From Clostridiaceae bacterium (GTDB taxonomy: Bacteria; Bacillota; Clostridia; Oscillospirales; Acutalibacteraceae): a stretch of DNA of 64,000 bases. Made by a program: the position numbers and the translations under genes. Positions within the stretch are counted from its first letter, which is position 1; each line of letters starts with the position of its first letter. Under the pieces are notes generated by a model, which did no database searches, was not told where the DNA came from, and was given only the letters and a program-made list of their open reading frames with translations. The DNA is taken from the NCBI GenBank assembly GCA_904501755.1, contig CAJGBV010000004.1, positions 34,566 to 98,565 on the forward strand, written 5' to 3'. Of this stretch, positions 7,404 through 14,521 are shown piece by piece.

Positions 7404-9602
7404 TCACTCATCTAATTTTAAATAAATTCGTTGCATTCTCGCTATATCCACAAGTGAGGTTTTTGAGTCACCGTTAAGGTCAGCCGCCTTTAAAACTGCA
7501 CTATTTGTAATGGTGTTCATACCCAAAAGATGCCTCTGCAAAGCCGCAATATCAACAAGAGAAAATTTGCCATCACGGTTAATATCACATTCCACCACCG
7601 CAGTATATGTATATCTTACTTCCCCTGCAGAGTCAAGAATTTCAATAACATCACCTGTTCTTATCATGTCTTCTGAGTCAACCACTCTGACACTTCCACC
7701 CTTAACATCAAGGTTTGTCTTAAAAACATCGTTATTTGTTGAAGGCTTAATACCCTTTATAAAGGTGGACTCAATGCTATATACAGCCCCATTTATAACA
7801 GGATTTGGTATTTCCTCTTCATATTCCTCTCTGAAAACAGATACGGTATAGGTGTTTTTAAGACCGCTACTGCTGGTTACGGTTATATTTATATCGTTAT
7901 AGCCTTCCTTAAGCGAAATTTTTCCGCCACCCTCTACGGTTGAATCATTTGCCGAAGCAACGGGAGTAACAACAATTTCCTTTACCTCACCTGCAACGAT
8001 AAGCTCATAATTATTTGTGTATCTGTCAAAGGTAGGTGAATAGCTATAGCCATTAAGTGAAATATCAGAAAGATAACAGTCATTATTGCCTTCCTTGGTT
8101 GGATAAGGACACGGTTCTTCAGGCATATTCTGATATACCGGAATATTAAATACAAGCGCACTGTTCATAATAGCCGCATAGCCATTTGCGGTTTTTCCCG
8201 CTTCACTTGCCGCTCCCTGTATATTGGTCATATACTGATGTTTAAAATAAGGCGTTGACACTACATTAAACTTTTTATAGTACAATGTATCCTGTCCTCT
8301 GCTCACATAGCCGTCAGCATAGTATTTTGCACCGCCAAGTATTGACTTCGCTCTGGTATTCCAAGGGCGATAATAGGTAGCATCAGTTCCCTTTGCATAT
8401 AGCAAACCGTACTGAATAGCGTTATAGCCACCTGAGGCATAGGCACGGATATTATAGAAATTATAATATCCCTCATATTCGGGGTAATTTCCCGAAATAC
8501 TGTTGCCCTGCCCATTAACACCCTGCTCTATGGTTATCATAGAAGCAAGAGCAATGGGGCTTACCCCTGACAGTTGTGCTGCCTCCATAAGTACATCGGA
8601 GTAGGTATCATAGGTATCCTCTGGGAAAGACCCTTCCATAAAAGTGCCGTCAAGAGCTGACTGAAGATTCGCCTTTGTATTTATCTCGGGATAATATTTC
8701 ATAGTGATAAACTGAAATATTCCTGTAGCTGTAAGAAAGTTTCGAGGGTCTAAATAGTAAGCTACAACATTATCAGCCGCCGCAACCCAACCGCCGCTGT
8801 CATATTCATGCCAAGTATCTGACAACCAGTCATAATCACCCTCCTGGAGCGATTTCCAGGACTGACTTGCAGTGCCGTGAATGGTAGAAACACCACCGGA
8901 TGTCTGACCTGCCAGTGCTTCATCCCAGCTAATAGGTACCTCATCCGATAAAAAAATCCAATTCGGATAAAGTGTATGAAGCTGACGAAGCTTTTCTTTA
9001 TAGCTTTCGGGGAAATTCTGAGCTTCAAGCTGTTCCTCAAAGCTTAAATCCTCTTTGTATTCGGGAATAAGCTTAATATAATCACTGTGCATATATCCTG
9101 TAACGGTTTCGCCGTTAAGTATAAAGCGGATATGATACCACAGCTTACCGTTAGAGGCATATTCAGAACCGATAGCGGTGACATTTGTTCCCGCCGCAAG
9201 TTCGGTAATAATTGTATTATTAGTGCCCGGTGCACTTCTAACACGAACGGCAGTATCTGCCACAACCGTTGCGTCGCATACATTATCACTACCTGTAACG
9301 GTAACATAATTTGCACTTACATAGCCATCAATATTTCCTGACGAAGTATATGCCGTCAGCTTATACCAACGAGTACCGCTTGAATCAAAAGCTACACCTG
9401 TTACAAGCACAGGGGTATTAAGTGCAAGCTTTCCAAGGCTATCATTAGATGTTCCCGCGCCCGTTCTTATATTAACATTACTGCCGTTTATATATCCGTG
9501 ACGGTTTGAAAGTCCTGTTGCAAACATACCCGACACAAGACAGGCAGAGCAAAGTATAGCAAAAGCAAGTATAACGCTTATAACCTTTTGGGTGATTTTC
9601 AT
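7404..9602 (-). CDS. Secreted SH3b/GH73-type glucosaminidase with C-terminal dockerin
   Basis: A 732-residue secreted cell-wall hydrolase. Order: signal peptide (1-29), two SH3b repeats (about 37-105 and 112-180; motifs VNIRTGAGT and VRVRSAPGT), a LytD-like endo-beta-N-acetylglucosaminidase domain (about 215-490) with SGVSPIALASMITIEQG, a cadherin-like domain (about 510-590), and a type I dockerin (about 673-732) with two Ca-binding repeats, DINRDGKFSLVDIAALQRHL and DLNGDSKTSLVDIARMQR. It would cleave peptidoglycan glycan strands. It is co-transcribed with the cohesin-like membrane protein, whose start lies 15 bp past its stop. A dockerin on a peptidoglycan hydrolase suggests docking on the cell surface. 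Confidence 0.88.
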   Translation of the reverse strand: MKITQKVISVILAFAILCSACLVSGMFATGLSNRHGYINGSNVNIRTGAGTSNDSLGKLALNTPVLVTGVAFDSSGTRWYKLTAYTSSGNIDGYVSANYVTVTGSDNVCDATVVADTAVRVRSAPGTNNTIITELAAGTNVTAIGSEYASNGKLWYHIRFILNGETVTGYMHSDYIKLIPEYKEDLSFEEQLEAQNFPESYKEKLRQLHTLYPNWIFLSDEVPISWDEALAGQTSGGVSTIHGTASQSWKSLQEGDYDWLSDTWHEYDSGGWVAAADNVVAYYLDPRNFLTATGIFQFITMKYYPEINTKANLQSALDGTFMEGSFPEDTYDTYSDVLMEAAQLSGVSPIALASMITIEQGVNGQGNSISGNYPEYEGYYNFYNIRAYASGGYNAIQYGLLYAKGTDATYYRPWNTRAKSILGGAKYYADGYVSRGQDTLYYKKFNVVSTPYFKHQYMTNIQGAASEAGKTANGYAAIMNSALVFNIPVYQNMPEEPCPYPTKEGNNDCYLSDISLNGYSYSPTFDRYTNNYELIVAGEVKEIVVTPVASANDSTVEGGGKISLKEGYNDINITVTSSSGLKNTYTVSVFREEYEEEIPNPVINGAVYSIESTFIKGIKPSTNNDVFKTNLDVKGGSVRVVDSEDMIRTGDVIEILDSAGEVRYTYTAVVECDINRDGKFSLVDIAALQRHLLGMNTITNSAVLKAADLNGDSKTSLVDIARMQRIYLKLDE

Positions 9603-9642
9603 ACCTTAGTCCTTTCGACATAATTTCCCATATTATGCTTTT

Positions 9643-9671
9643 ATTATATATTTTTATAAAGGTTTTGTCAA
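9643..9671 (-). promoter_or_regulatory. SigA promoter for the glucosaminidase-cohesin operon
   Basis: Minus-strand consensus: TTGACA (9671-9666), 17-bp spacer, TATAAT (9648-9643). The ribosome site AAAGGA precedes the ATG at 9602. Confidence 0.85.
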
Positions 9672-9728
9672 TAAGTCCAAACACAAAATATATATGCAAA
9701 ATACTTCCAATATACAATATGTATAAAA

Positions 9729-9753
9729 AAACGACTGAAAATTTCAGTCGTTT
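9729..9753 (-). terminator. Terminator of the metal-efflux operon
   Basis: AAACGACTGA and its complement (9744-9753) form a 10-bp stem with a 5-nt loop, followed on the minus strand by TTTTTATAC. The downstream arm overlaps the stop codon of the ATPase gene. Confidence 0.8.
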
Positions 9754-11588
9754 CTTATACTCATTGTTCTCATAGCATTAAGAATAGCAAAAAAAGCCAC
9801 TCCCACATCGGCAAATACCGCACCTAACATTCCCGATATACCAAACGCTCCCAGCACAAGAAAAACAATTTTAACCAGAAGCGAAAAAGCTATATTCTGT
9901 GAAGCTATGCCACAGGTCTTTTTAGCTATTTTCACAGCAAGAGCCAGTTTTTCGGGGTTATCGTCCATCAGCACAACATCTGCTGCCTCAATTGCCGCAT
10001 CACTGCCTAAAGCACCCATAGCTATACCTACATCAGCCCTCATTATAACAGGAGCATCGTTTACTCCGTCACCTACAAATACAGCACGTTTACTTCTTTT
10101 TATAATTCGCTGAAGCATTACCACCTTATCCTGTGGCAAAAGATTTGCACACACGGTATCAATTCCTGATATTTCGGCAATTTTTCTCGCAACCTGCTCT
10201 TTATCCCCTGTTAGCATAATCGTTTCCTTAATGCCCAAGTTTTTAAGTTTTTGTATTGCAGATACCGTTTCATCCTTTATTTCATCTATAAGCAAAATAC
10301 TTCCTGCATATTCCTTGCCTATAGCTATATGAACCGTTGAAGCGTCCTTATCTTCACAAAAAATACCTCTGCTGTTCATAAGACGGCTGTTGCCAACGAA
10401 AACCTCTCGGTTTTCCACCCTACCGCAGATTCCCTGTCCTGCTATTTCCTTTATATCGCTGACAAGAAGTTTTTTATAGTTCTCATCTGCCGCCCTTACT
10501 ATCGACTGCGCCAGTGGATGATTACTGTACTGTTCTATTGCCGCACATATACCCAGTAGCACATCGCTATCCATTTTTTCGCTTTTAATTTGGTCGATGA
10601 TAAAACTGCCTTTAGTAAGAGTACCCGTTTTATCAAAAACAAAGGTTTTGCATTTAGAAAGGGTTTCCATATATCCCGAGCCTTTTACAAGTATACCCTT
10701 TGAGGAAGCCGCACCGATACCGCCAAAAAAGGAAAGGGGCACCGATATTACCAGAGCACAGGGACAGGATATAACAAGAAATACAAAAGCACGGCGAACC
10801 CATTCATAAGGATTATCGGTAAAAAACTGAGGAACAGTGGCTATAAGAAAAGCCGCCGCCATAACAGCGGGGGTATAATACCGTGCGAATTTGGATATAA
10901 ATTTTTCACTTTTAGTTTTATTTGCCGAAGCATTTTCTACCAAATCAAGAATTTTTGACACAGAAGACTCTTCAAAGGGTTTTATCACCCTTATCCTTAT
11001 TGCTCCGCTTAAATTAACACATCCTGCCAGCACAGTGTCCCCTATCCTTACATCTACAGGTAAAGCTTCTCCAGTCATAGAAGAGGTATCAACCGAGCTT
11101 ACACCGCTTATAACTTCTCCGTCAAGGGCAATTTTCTCACCGGGAAGCACCTCAATAATTTCACCAAATAAAACCGTACTTGCGTCAACTATTTTTATTT
11201 CGTCCCTTATTACACGGGCAGTATCGGGACGTATATCCATAAGAGCCGCAATATTTTTTCGACTTTTTCCCACAGCATAAGACTGAAAAAGTTCGCCTAC
11301 CTGATAAAAAAGCATTACTGCCACACTTTCGGTATATTCCCCTAAAAAAACAGCGCCTACCGAAGCTATGGTCATAAGCAGATTTTCATTAGCAAATCTT
11401 CGGTATCTAAGACCTACAACCGCCTTGGTTATAACATCATATCCTATGGTAATATACGCAGTGAGATACAGTGCCGCCACAATAGTTTCGTTTATATCTC
11501 TTACCGTTTTATCAAGCACAACAGCAAAGACTAATACAGCGAAGGCGAAAATAATGCGGTAAAGCATCCTTTTTTGCTTTTTTGTCAT
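9744..11588 (-). CDS. cadA: CadA/ZntA-type heavy-metal P1B ATPase
   Basis: A 614-residue P-type ATPase that exports soft divalent metals such as Zn, Cd or Pb. Seen: N-terminal membrane helices, the TGEALP actuator motif, the metal-site motif SCPCAL in the sixth core helix, the phosphorylation motif DKTGTLT, an SxHPLA-type HP motif, and GDGVNDAP in the hinge. The CPC-ALVISVPL context fits the Zn/Cd/Pb subgroup rather than copper. There is no fused N-terminal HMA domain; one is encoded as a separate small protein just upstream, and the two genes abut. The operon is headed by an ArsR/SmtB repressor. Confidence 0.93.
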   Translation of the reverse strand: MTKKQKRMLYRIIFAFAVLVFAVVLDKTVRDINETIVAALYLTAYITIGYDVITKAVVGLRYRRFANENLLMTIASVGAVFLGEYTESVAVMLFYQVGELFQSYAVGKSRKNIAALMDIRPDTARVIRDEIKIVDASTVLFGEIIEVLPGEKIALDGEVISGVSSVDTSSMTGEALPVDVRIGDTVLAGCVNLSGAIRIRVIKPFEESSVSKILDLVENASANKTKSEKFISKFARYYTPAVMAAAFLIATVPQFFTDNPYEWVRRAFVFLVISCPCALVISVPLSFFGGIGAASSKGILVKGSGYMETLSKCKTFVFDKTGTLTKGSFIIDQIKSEKMDSDVLLGICAAIEQYSNHPLAQSIVRAADENYKKLLVSDIKEIAGQGICGRVENREVFVGNSRLMNSRGIFCEDKDASTVHIAIGKEYAGSILLIDEIKDETVSAIQKLKNLGIKETIMLTGDKEQVARKIAEISGIDTVCANLLPQDKVVMLQRIIKRSKRAVFVGDGVNDAPVIMRADVGIAMGALGSDAAIEAADVVLMDDNPEKLALAVKIAKKTCGIASQNIAFSLLVKIVFLVLGAFGISGMLGAVFADVGVAFFAILNAMRTMSIRND

Positions 11589-11806
11589 TAATCCACTACC
11601 ACACAGTCAGGCTCTATTTTTTTAATAACAGCCTTTACCTCTTTCATAATATCATAAAATTTATTATCGTCTGCCTCAACAGTCAGTTTCTGAGCAATAA
11701 AATTAACACCCGCAAAGGTCACTCCGTCGATTTTCTTAATTGCTTCTTCCATTTTTGCCGCACAGTGCGCACAGTCAAGGTCTTCTAACACATAAGTTTT
11801 TTTCAT
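11588..11806 (-). CDS. Stand-alone heavy-metal-associated (HMA) domain protein
   Basis: A 72-residue ferredoxin-like metal-binding protein with a CAHC motif (residues 13-16) in the usual CxxC loop. It probably delivers metal to the ATPase encoded next to it, and its stop codon touches the ATPase start. AGGAG precedes its ATG. In many CadA proteins this domain is fused to the ATPase N-terminus; here it is separate. The ending, IKKIEPDCVVVD, matches CadA-associated HMA domains. Confidence 0.9.
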   Translation of the reverse strand: MKKTYVLEDLDCAHCAAKMEEAIKKIDGVTFAGVNFIAQKLTVEADDNKFYDIMKEVKAVIKKIEPDCVVVD

Positions 11807-11816
11807 AATTTTTCTC

Positions 11817-12170
11817 CTATTCTTCGATATGCTCCATACCGTTATTAATAATTGTAGTTACGTGATTATCAGCAAGGCTATAGAAAACAGTTTTTCCCTC
11901 CCGTCTGAATTTAACAAGACGAGCCTGTTTAAGTATTTTAAGCTGATGGGATATTGCCGAAATAGTCATACCGAGAAGTCCCGCAATATCGCATACACAC
12001 ATTTCTTCTATACTAAGAACATAAAGTATTTTTATGCGGGTAGAATCTCCGAACACTTTATAAAGGTCAGCCAGTGCATAAAGTTTTTCTTCTTCAGGCA
12101 TTAACGCCCGAACTTCATTCACAACGCTTTCGTGAACGTGTATAAACTCACAGGAAGGTATATCCGCCAC
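11817..12170 (-). CDS. ArsR/SmtB family metal-sensing repressor (CadC/ZiaR-like)
   Basis: A 117-residue winged-helix repressor. The recognition helix carries MTISAISHQLKILKQ. EMCVCDIA holds the alpha-3 cysteine pair typical of CadC-like sensors. The last helix has the alpha-5 zinc site exactly as D-x-H, ten residues, H-x-x-E. It would release DNA when Zn or Cd binds. The start is the GTG at 12170, preceded by GGAGAGAGG. A SigA promoter and an overlapping inverted repeat lie upstream, consistent with autorepression of the three-gene operon. Confidence 0.93.
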   Translation of the reverse strand: MADIPSCEFIHVHESVVNEVRALMPEEEKLYALADLYKVFGDSTRIKILYVLSIEEMCVCDIAGLLGMTISAISHQLKILKQARLVKFRREGKTVFYSLADNHVTTIINNGMEHIEE

Positions 12171-12190
12171 TCAACCTCTCTCCTTTCATC

Positions 12191-12210
12191 ATTTGAATGA
12201 CTGTTCAAGT
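12191..12210. promoter_or_regulatory. ArsR/SmtB-type operator
   Basis: ATTTGAA, six bases, TTCAAGT: an imperfect inverted repeat of the SmtB/CadC operator type. It lies just downstream of the -10 (12219-12224), in the start region of the repressor operon. Confidence 0.7.
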
Positions 12211-12218
12211 GTCGAACT

Positions 12219-12247
12219 ATTATAGCATATTTGTCGGTTTATGTCAA
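12219..12247 (-). promoter_or_regulatory. SigA promoter for the metal-efflux operon
   Basis: Perfect minus-strand consensus: TTGACA (12247-12242), 17-bp spacer, TATAAT (12224-12219). The operator at 12191-12210 lies immediately downstream. Confidence 0.9.
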
Positions 12248-12283
12248 CTTAGCCACAGCAAAAAATACTTGTTCCAAAATCTG

Positions 12284-12297
12284 ATTCAAGTTTGAAT
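12284..12297. promoter_or_regulatory. Second TTGAA-type palindrome, near the MFS promoter
   Basis: ATTCAA-GT-TTGAAT is a perfect 6+6 palindrome sharing half-site sequence with the ArsR operator 90 bp away. It is 18 bp upstream of the -35 of the divergent MFS gene. It may be a second repressor site; this is inference from sequence likeness only. Confidence 0.4.
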
Positions 12298-12314
12298 GCT
12301 TTGGCTATTTTTAA

Positions 12315-12343
12315 TTGATTTAATAAGGGATAAGTGTTATACT
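12315..12343 (+). promoter_or_regulatory. SigA promoter for the MFS-GDPD operon
   Basis: TTGATT (12315-12320), 17-bp spacer, TATACT (12338-12343). The MFS ATG is at 12374, with an AGAGGTG ribosome site. Confidence 0.75.
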
Positions 12344-12373
12344 ATCATTGTATAAAAAAACAAGAGGTGCGAT

Positions 12374-13675
12374 ATGAAGCTTAATTACAAAAGAACTATA
12401 CTTATTGGTCTGTCCTTTATGTCTATACTTGCCTTCTGGCAGTTTTATGACCAGGTTATCCCCTATCTTTTGGAATCAACATTTTCTCTTAATACCTTTT
12501 CGGCAAATGCTATTATGTCTATTGACAACGTGCTTGCTATTTTTATGCTCCCACTGTTTGGAGCAATATCTGACAAAACCAGAACTCCTCTTGGAAAACG
12601 AACTCCATATATATTATTCGGTACTATAGCATCCTGTGTCCTGCTTATAGTTCTGGGTGTTTTCCATCAGAAAGTAAGCTTCTGGGGCTTCTTTATAACC
12701 CTTATGGCACTTCTTGTCACTATGGCTGTTTACAGAACTCCTGCCGTTGCTTACATGCCTGATGTTACCGAAAAACCTCTCAGAAGTAAAGCTAACGCCA
12801 TTATTAATCTTGTGGGTTATTTGGGCGGAATTTTCTCCACAGTTGTTATGATGTTTATGCTAAAAAGCGAGAAAAACGCACAGGGAGAAAGTGTTTACAG
12901 CTCAGACCAATCCTTTATGCCGGTATTCATTGTTATATCCGCATTTATGCTCATAACGGTTCTTATAATGGTGTTTACAACTAATGAAAACAAGCTTTTA
13001 AAAGAAACAAATATAAAAGATGAGGAAACAGAAGATATAAACAAGGGCAAAAAGATGCCAAAAAGCGTACTCAAAAGCCTTATTTTTATTTTAATGTCGG
13101 TATTCTTCTGGTTTATGTCCTATAACTCGGTTACCACCGCTTTTTCAAGATACTGTGTAAACATATGGGGTGTTGATCTTGGCACCTCTTCGAGCTATTT
13201 GCTTACCGCTACGGTTGCCGCAATTATTGCCTTTGTTCCTCTGGGTTTTCTTTCCTCAAAGGTGGGCAGAAAAAGCACAATTCTTATAGGCGTATTTCTT
13301 ATGACCGCCTGTCTTTTTGCCGCAATATTCATAACCCGTCAGACCCCTGTTATGTATCTGATTTTAGGTCTTATCGGTATTGCCTGGGCGGCAATAAATG
13401 TAAACTCCTTCCCAATGGTTGTGGAAATGAGCAGCGGTGCAGACGTAGGCAAATACACCGGCATTTACTATACCTTCTCTATGGCAGCTCAGATAACTAC
13501 TCCCCTGCTTTCAGGTTTTATTATTGATAATTTAGGTCTTGGTTACAGAGCGCTTTTCCCCTATGCAGTAATATTCGCCGCCCTTTCCTTTGTTACTATG
13601 CTGTTTGTAAAACACGGCGACTCAAAGCCCTTACCTAAAAAAGATTTGCTTGAAAGCTTTGATACAGAGGACTGA
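12374..13675 (+). CDS. MFS transporter, GPH/SLC45-like sugar transporter family
   Basis: A 433-residue membrane protein with about twelve hydrophobic segments. The loop after the second helix reads SDKTRTPLGKRTPYI, the signature seen in glycoside-pentoside-hexuronide symporters and SLC45-like sucrose carriers. A second GRKS loop follows in the C-terminal half. The substrate is probably a sugar or glycoside, but cannot be told from sequence. It is followed 2 bp later by a glycerophosphodiesterase gene, so the two are co-transcribed. It diverges from the metal operon, with a palindrome resembling that operon's operator upstream. Confidence 0.85.
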   Translation: MKLNYKRTILIGLSFMSILAFWQFYDQVIPYLLESTFSLNTFSANAIMSIDNVLAIFMLPLFGAISDKTRTPLGKRTPYILFGTIASCVLLIVLGVFHQKVSFWGFFITLMALLVTMAVYRTPAVAYMPDVTEKPLRSKANAIINLVGYLGGIFSTVVMMFMLKSEKNAQGESVYSSDQSFMPVFIVISAFMLITVLIMVFTTNENKLLKETNIKDEETEDINKGKKMPKSVLKSLIFILMSVFFWFMSYNSVTTAFSRYCVNIWGVDLGTSSSYLLTATVAAIIAFVPLGFLSSKVGRKSTILIGVFLMTACLFAAIFITRQTPVMYLILGLIGIAWAAINVNSFPMVVEMSSGADVGKYTGIYYTFSMAAQITTPLLSGFIIDNLGLGYRALFPYAVIFAALSFVTMLFVKHGDSKPLPKKDLLESFDTED

Positions 13676-13677
13676 TA

Positions 13678-14475
13678 ATGCTATATATATTACTTTTTAT
13701 TCTCTTGTCCTGTTGTGTTTTTTTGTTTCTTATCTTCCCTGCCACAAGAAAGCACAGTGACAGAAATGTTTTAAACGGACTTTATATTGCACACAGAGGA
13801 CTTCACGACATTGCAAAGGGCATCCCCGAAAATTCCATTCCCGCCTTTAAGGAGGCTGTAAAGCAGGGCTTTGCAATTGAGATTGATATACACCTTACAA
13901 AAGACGCTAAGGTTGTGGTTTTCCACGATGATGATATGAAGCGTATGTGCTCTCTTGACAGAAAAATAAAGGATATGACTCTTGAGGAAATCAAGGCTCT
14001 CAGACTGCTCAGCACTCTCTATACCGCCCCTACCCTAAAGGAATGTCTTTCGGCAATTGACGGCAAGGTGCCATTGCTTATTGAGTTTAAGTATGACGGC
14101 AACTCAAAGGCTCTTTGTGAACAAGCTAATAAAATTTTGTCGGAATATAACGGCAAATACTTTGTGCAGTCCTTTTATCCCCAAAATCTTTACTGGTACA
14201 AAAAGCACAGAAAGGACGTTTGCCGAGGACAGCTCTCCTGTGCCTTTAAGGGAGAAGCCTTTTATAAAAAGCTTTCAGGCTGTCTGCTGTTTAATTTTCT
14301 GTCCCGCCCCGATTTTGTTTCCTATGACCATAGGGATGAAAAGCATCTGTGTCGCAGACTGGTAACAAAGCTCGGTACTTTCCCTGTAGGTTGGACCTTT
14401 ACACAACAGGAAGAAATTGATAAAAACAAAAAGCATTTTCGAACCTACATATTCGAAAATTTTATACCGAAATAA
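13678..14475 (+). CDS. Glycerophosphodiester phosphodiesterase (GDPD) with N-terminal membrane helix
   Basis: A 265-residue GDPD-family enzyme that hydrolyses glycerophosphodiesters to glycerol-3-phosphate and an alcohol. The catalytic elements are visible: AHRG near residue 40, PENSIPAF, EIDIHLTKD and VVFHDDDMKRM, giving the HR...E.D...HD set. An N-terminal hydrophobic helix (about 1-22) would anchor it in the membrane. It starts two bases after the MFS stop. Its products could come from phospholipid or teichoic-acid turnover; that link is inference. Confidence 0.92.
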   Translation: MLYILLFILLSCCVFLFLIFPATRKHSDRNVLNGLYIAHRGLHDIAKGIPENSIPAFKEAVKQGFAIEIDIHLTKDAKVVVFHDDDMKRMCSLDRKIKDMTLEEIKALRLLSTLYTAPTLKECLSAIDGKVPLLIEFKYDGNSKALCEQANKILSEYNGKYFVQSFYPQNLYWYKKHRKDVCRGQLSCAFKGEAFYKKLSGCLLFNFLSRPDFVSYDHRDEKHLCRRLVTKLGTFPVGWTFTQQEEIDKNKKHFRTYIFENFIPK

Positions 14476-14480
14476 AAATA

Positions 14481-14510
14481 CACCGCGTATTCTAAAAGGA
14501 ATACGCGGTG
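14481..14510. terminator. Bidirectional terminator
   Basis: CACCGCGTATTC and GAATACGCGGTG form a perfect 12-bp stem with a 6-nt loop, between the convergent GDPD and cohesin/dockerin genes. The plus side runs into GATTTTTA and the minus side into TATTTTTAT, so it can serve both. Confidence 0.92.
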
Positions 14511-14521
14511 CTGATTTTTAA

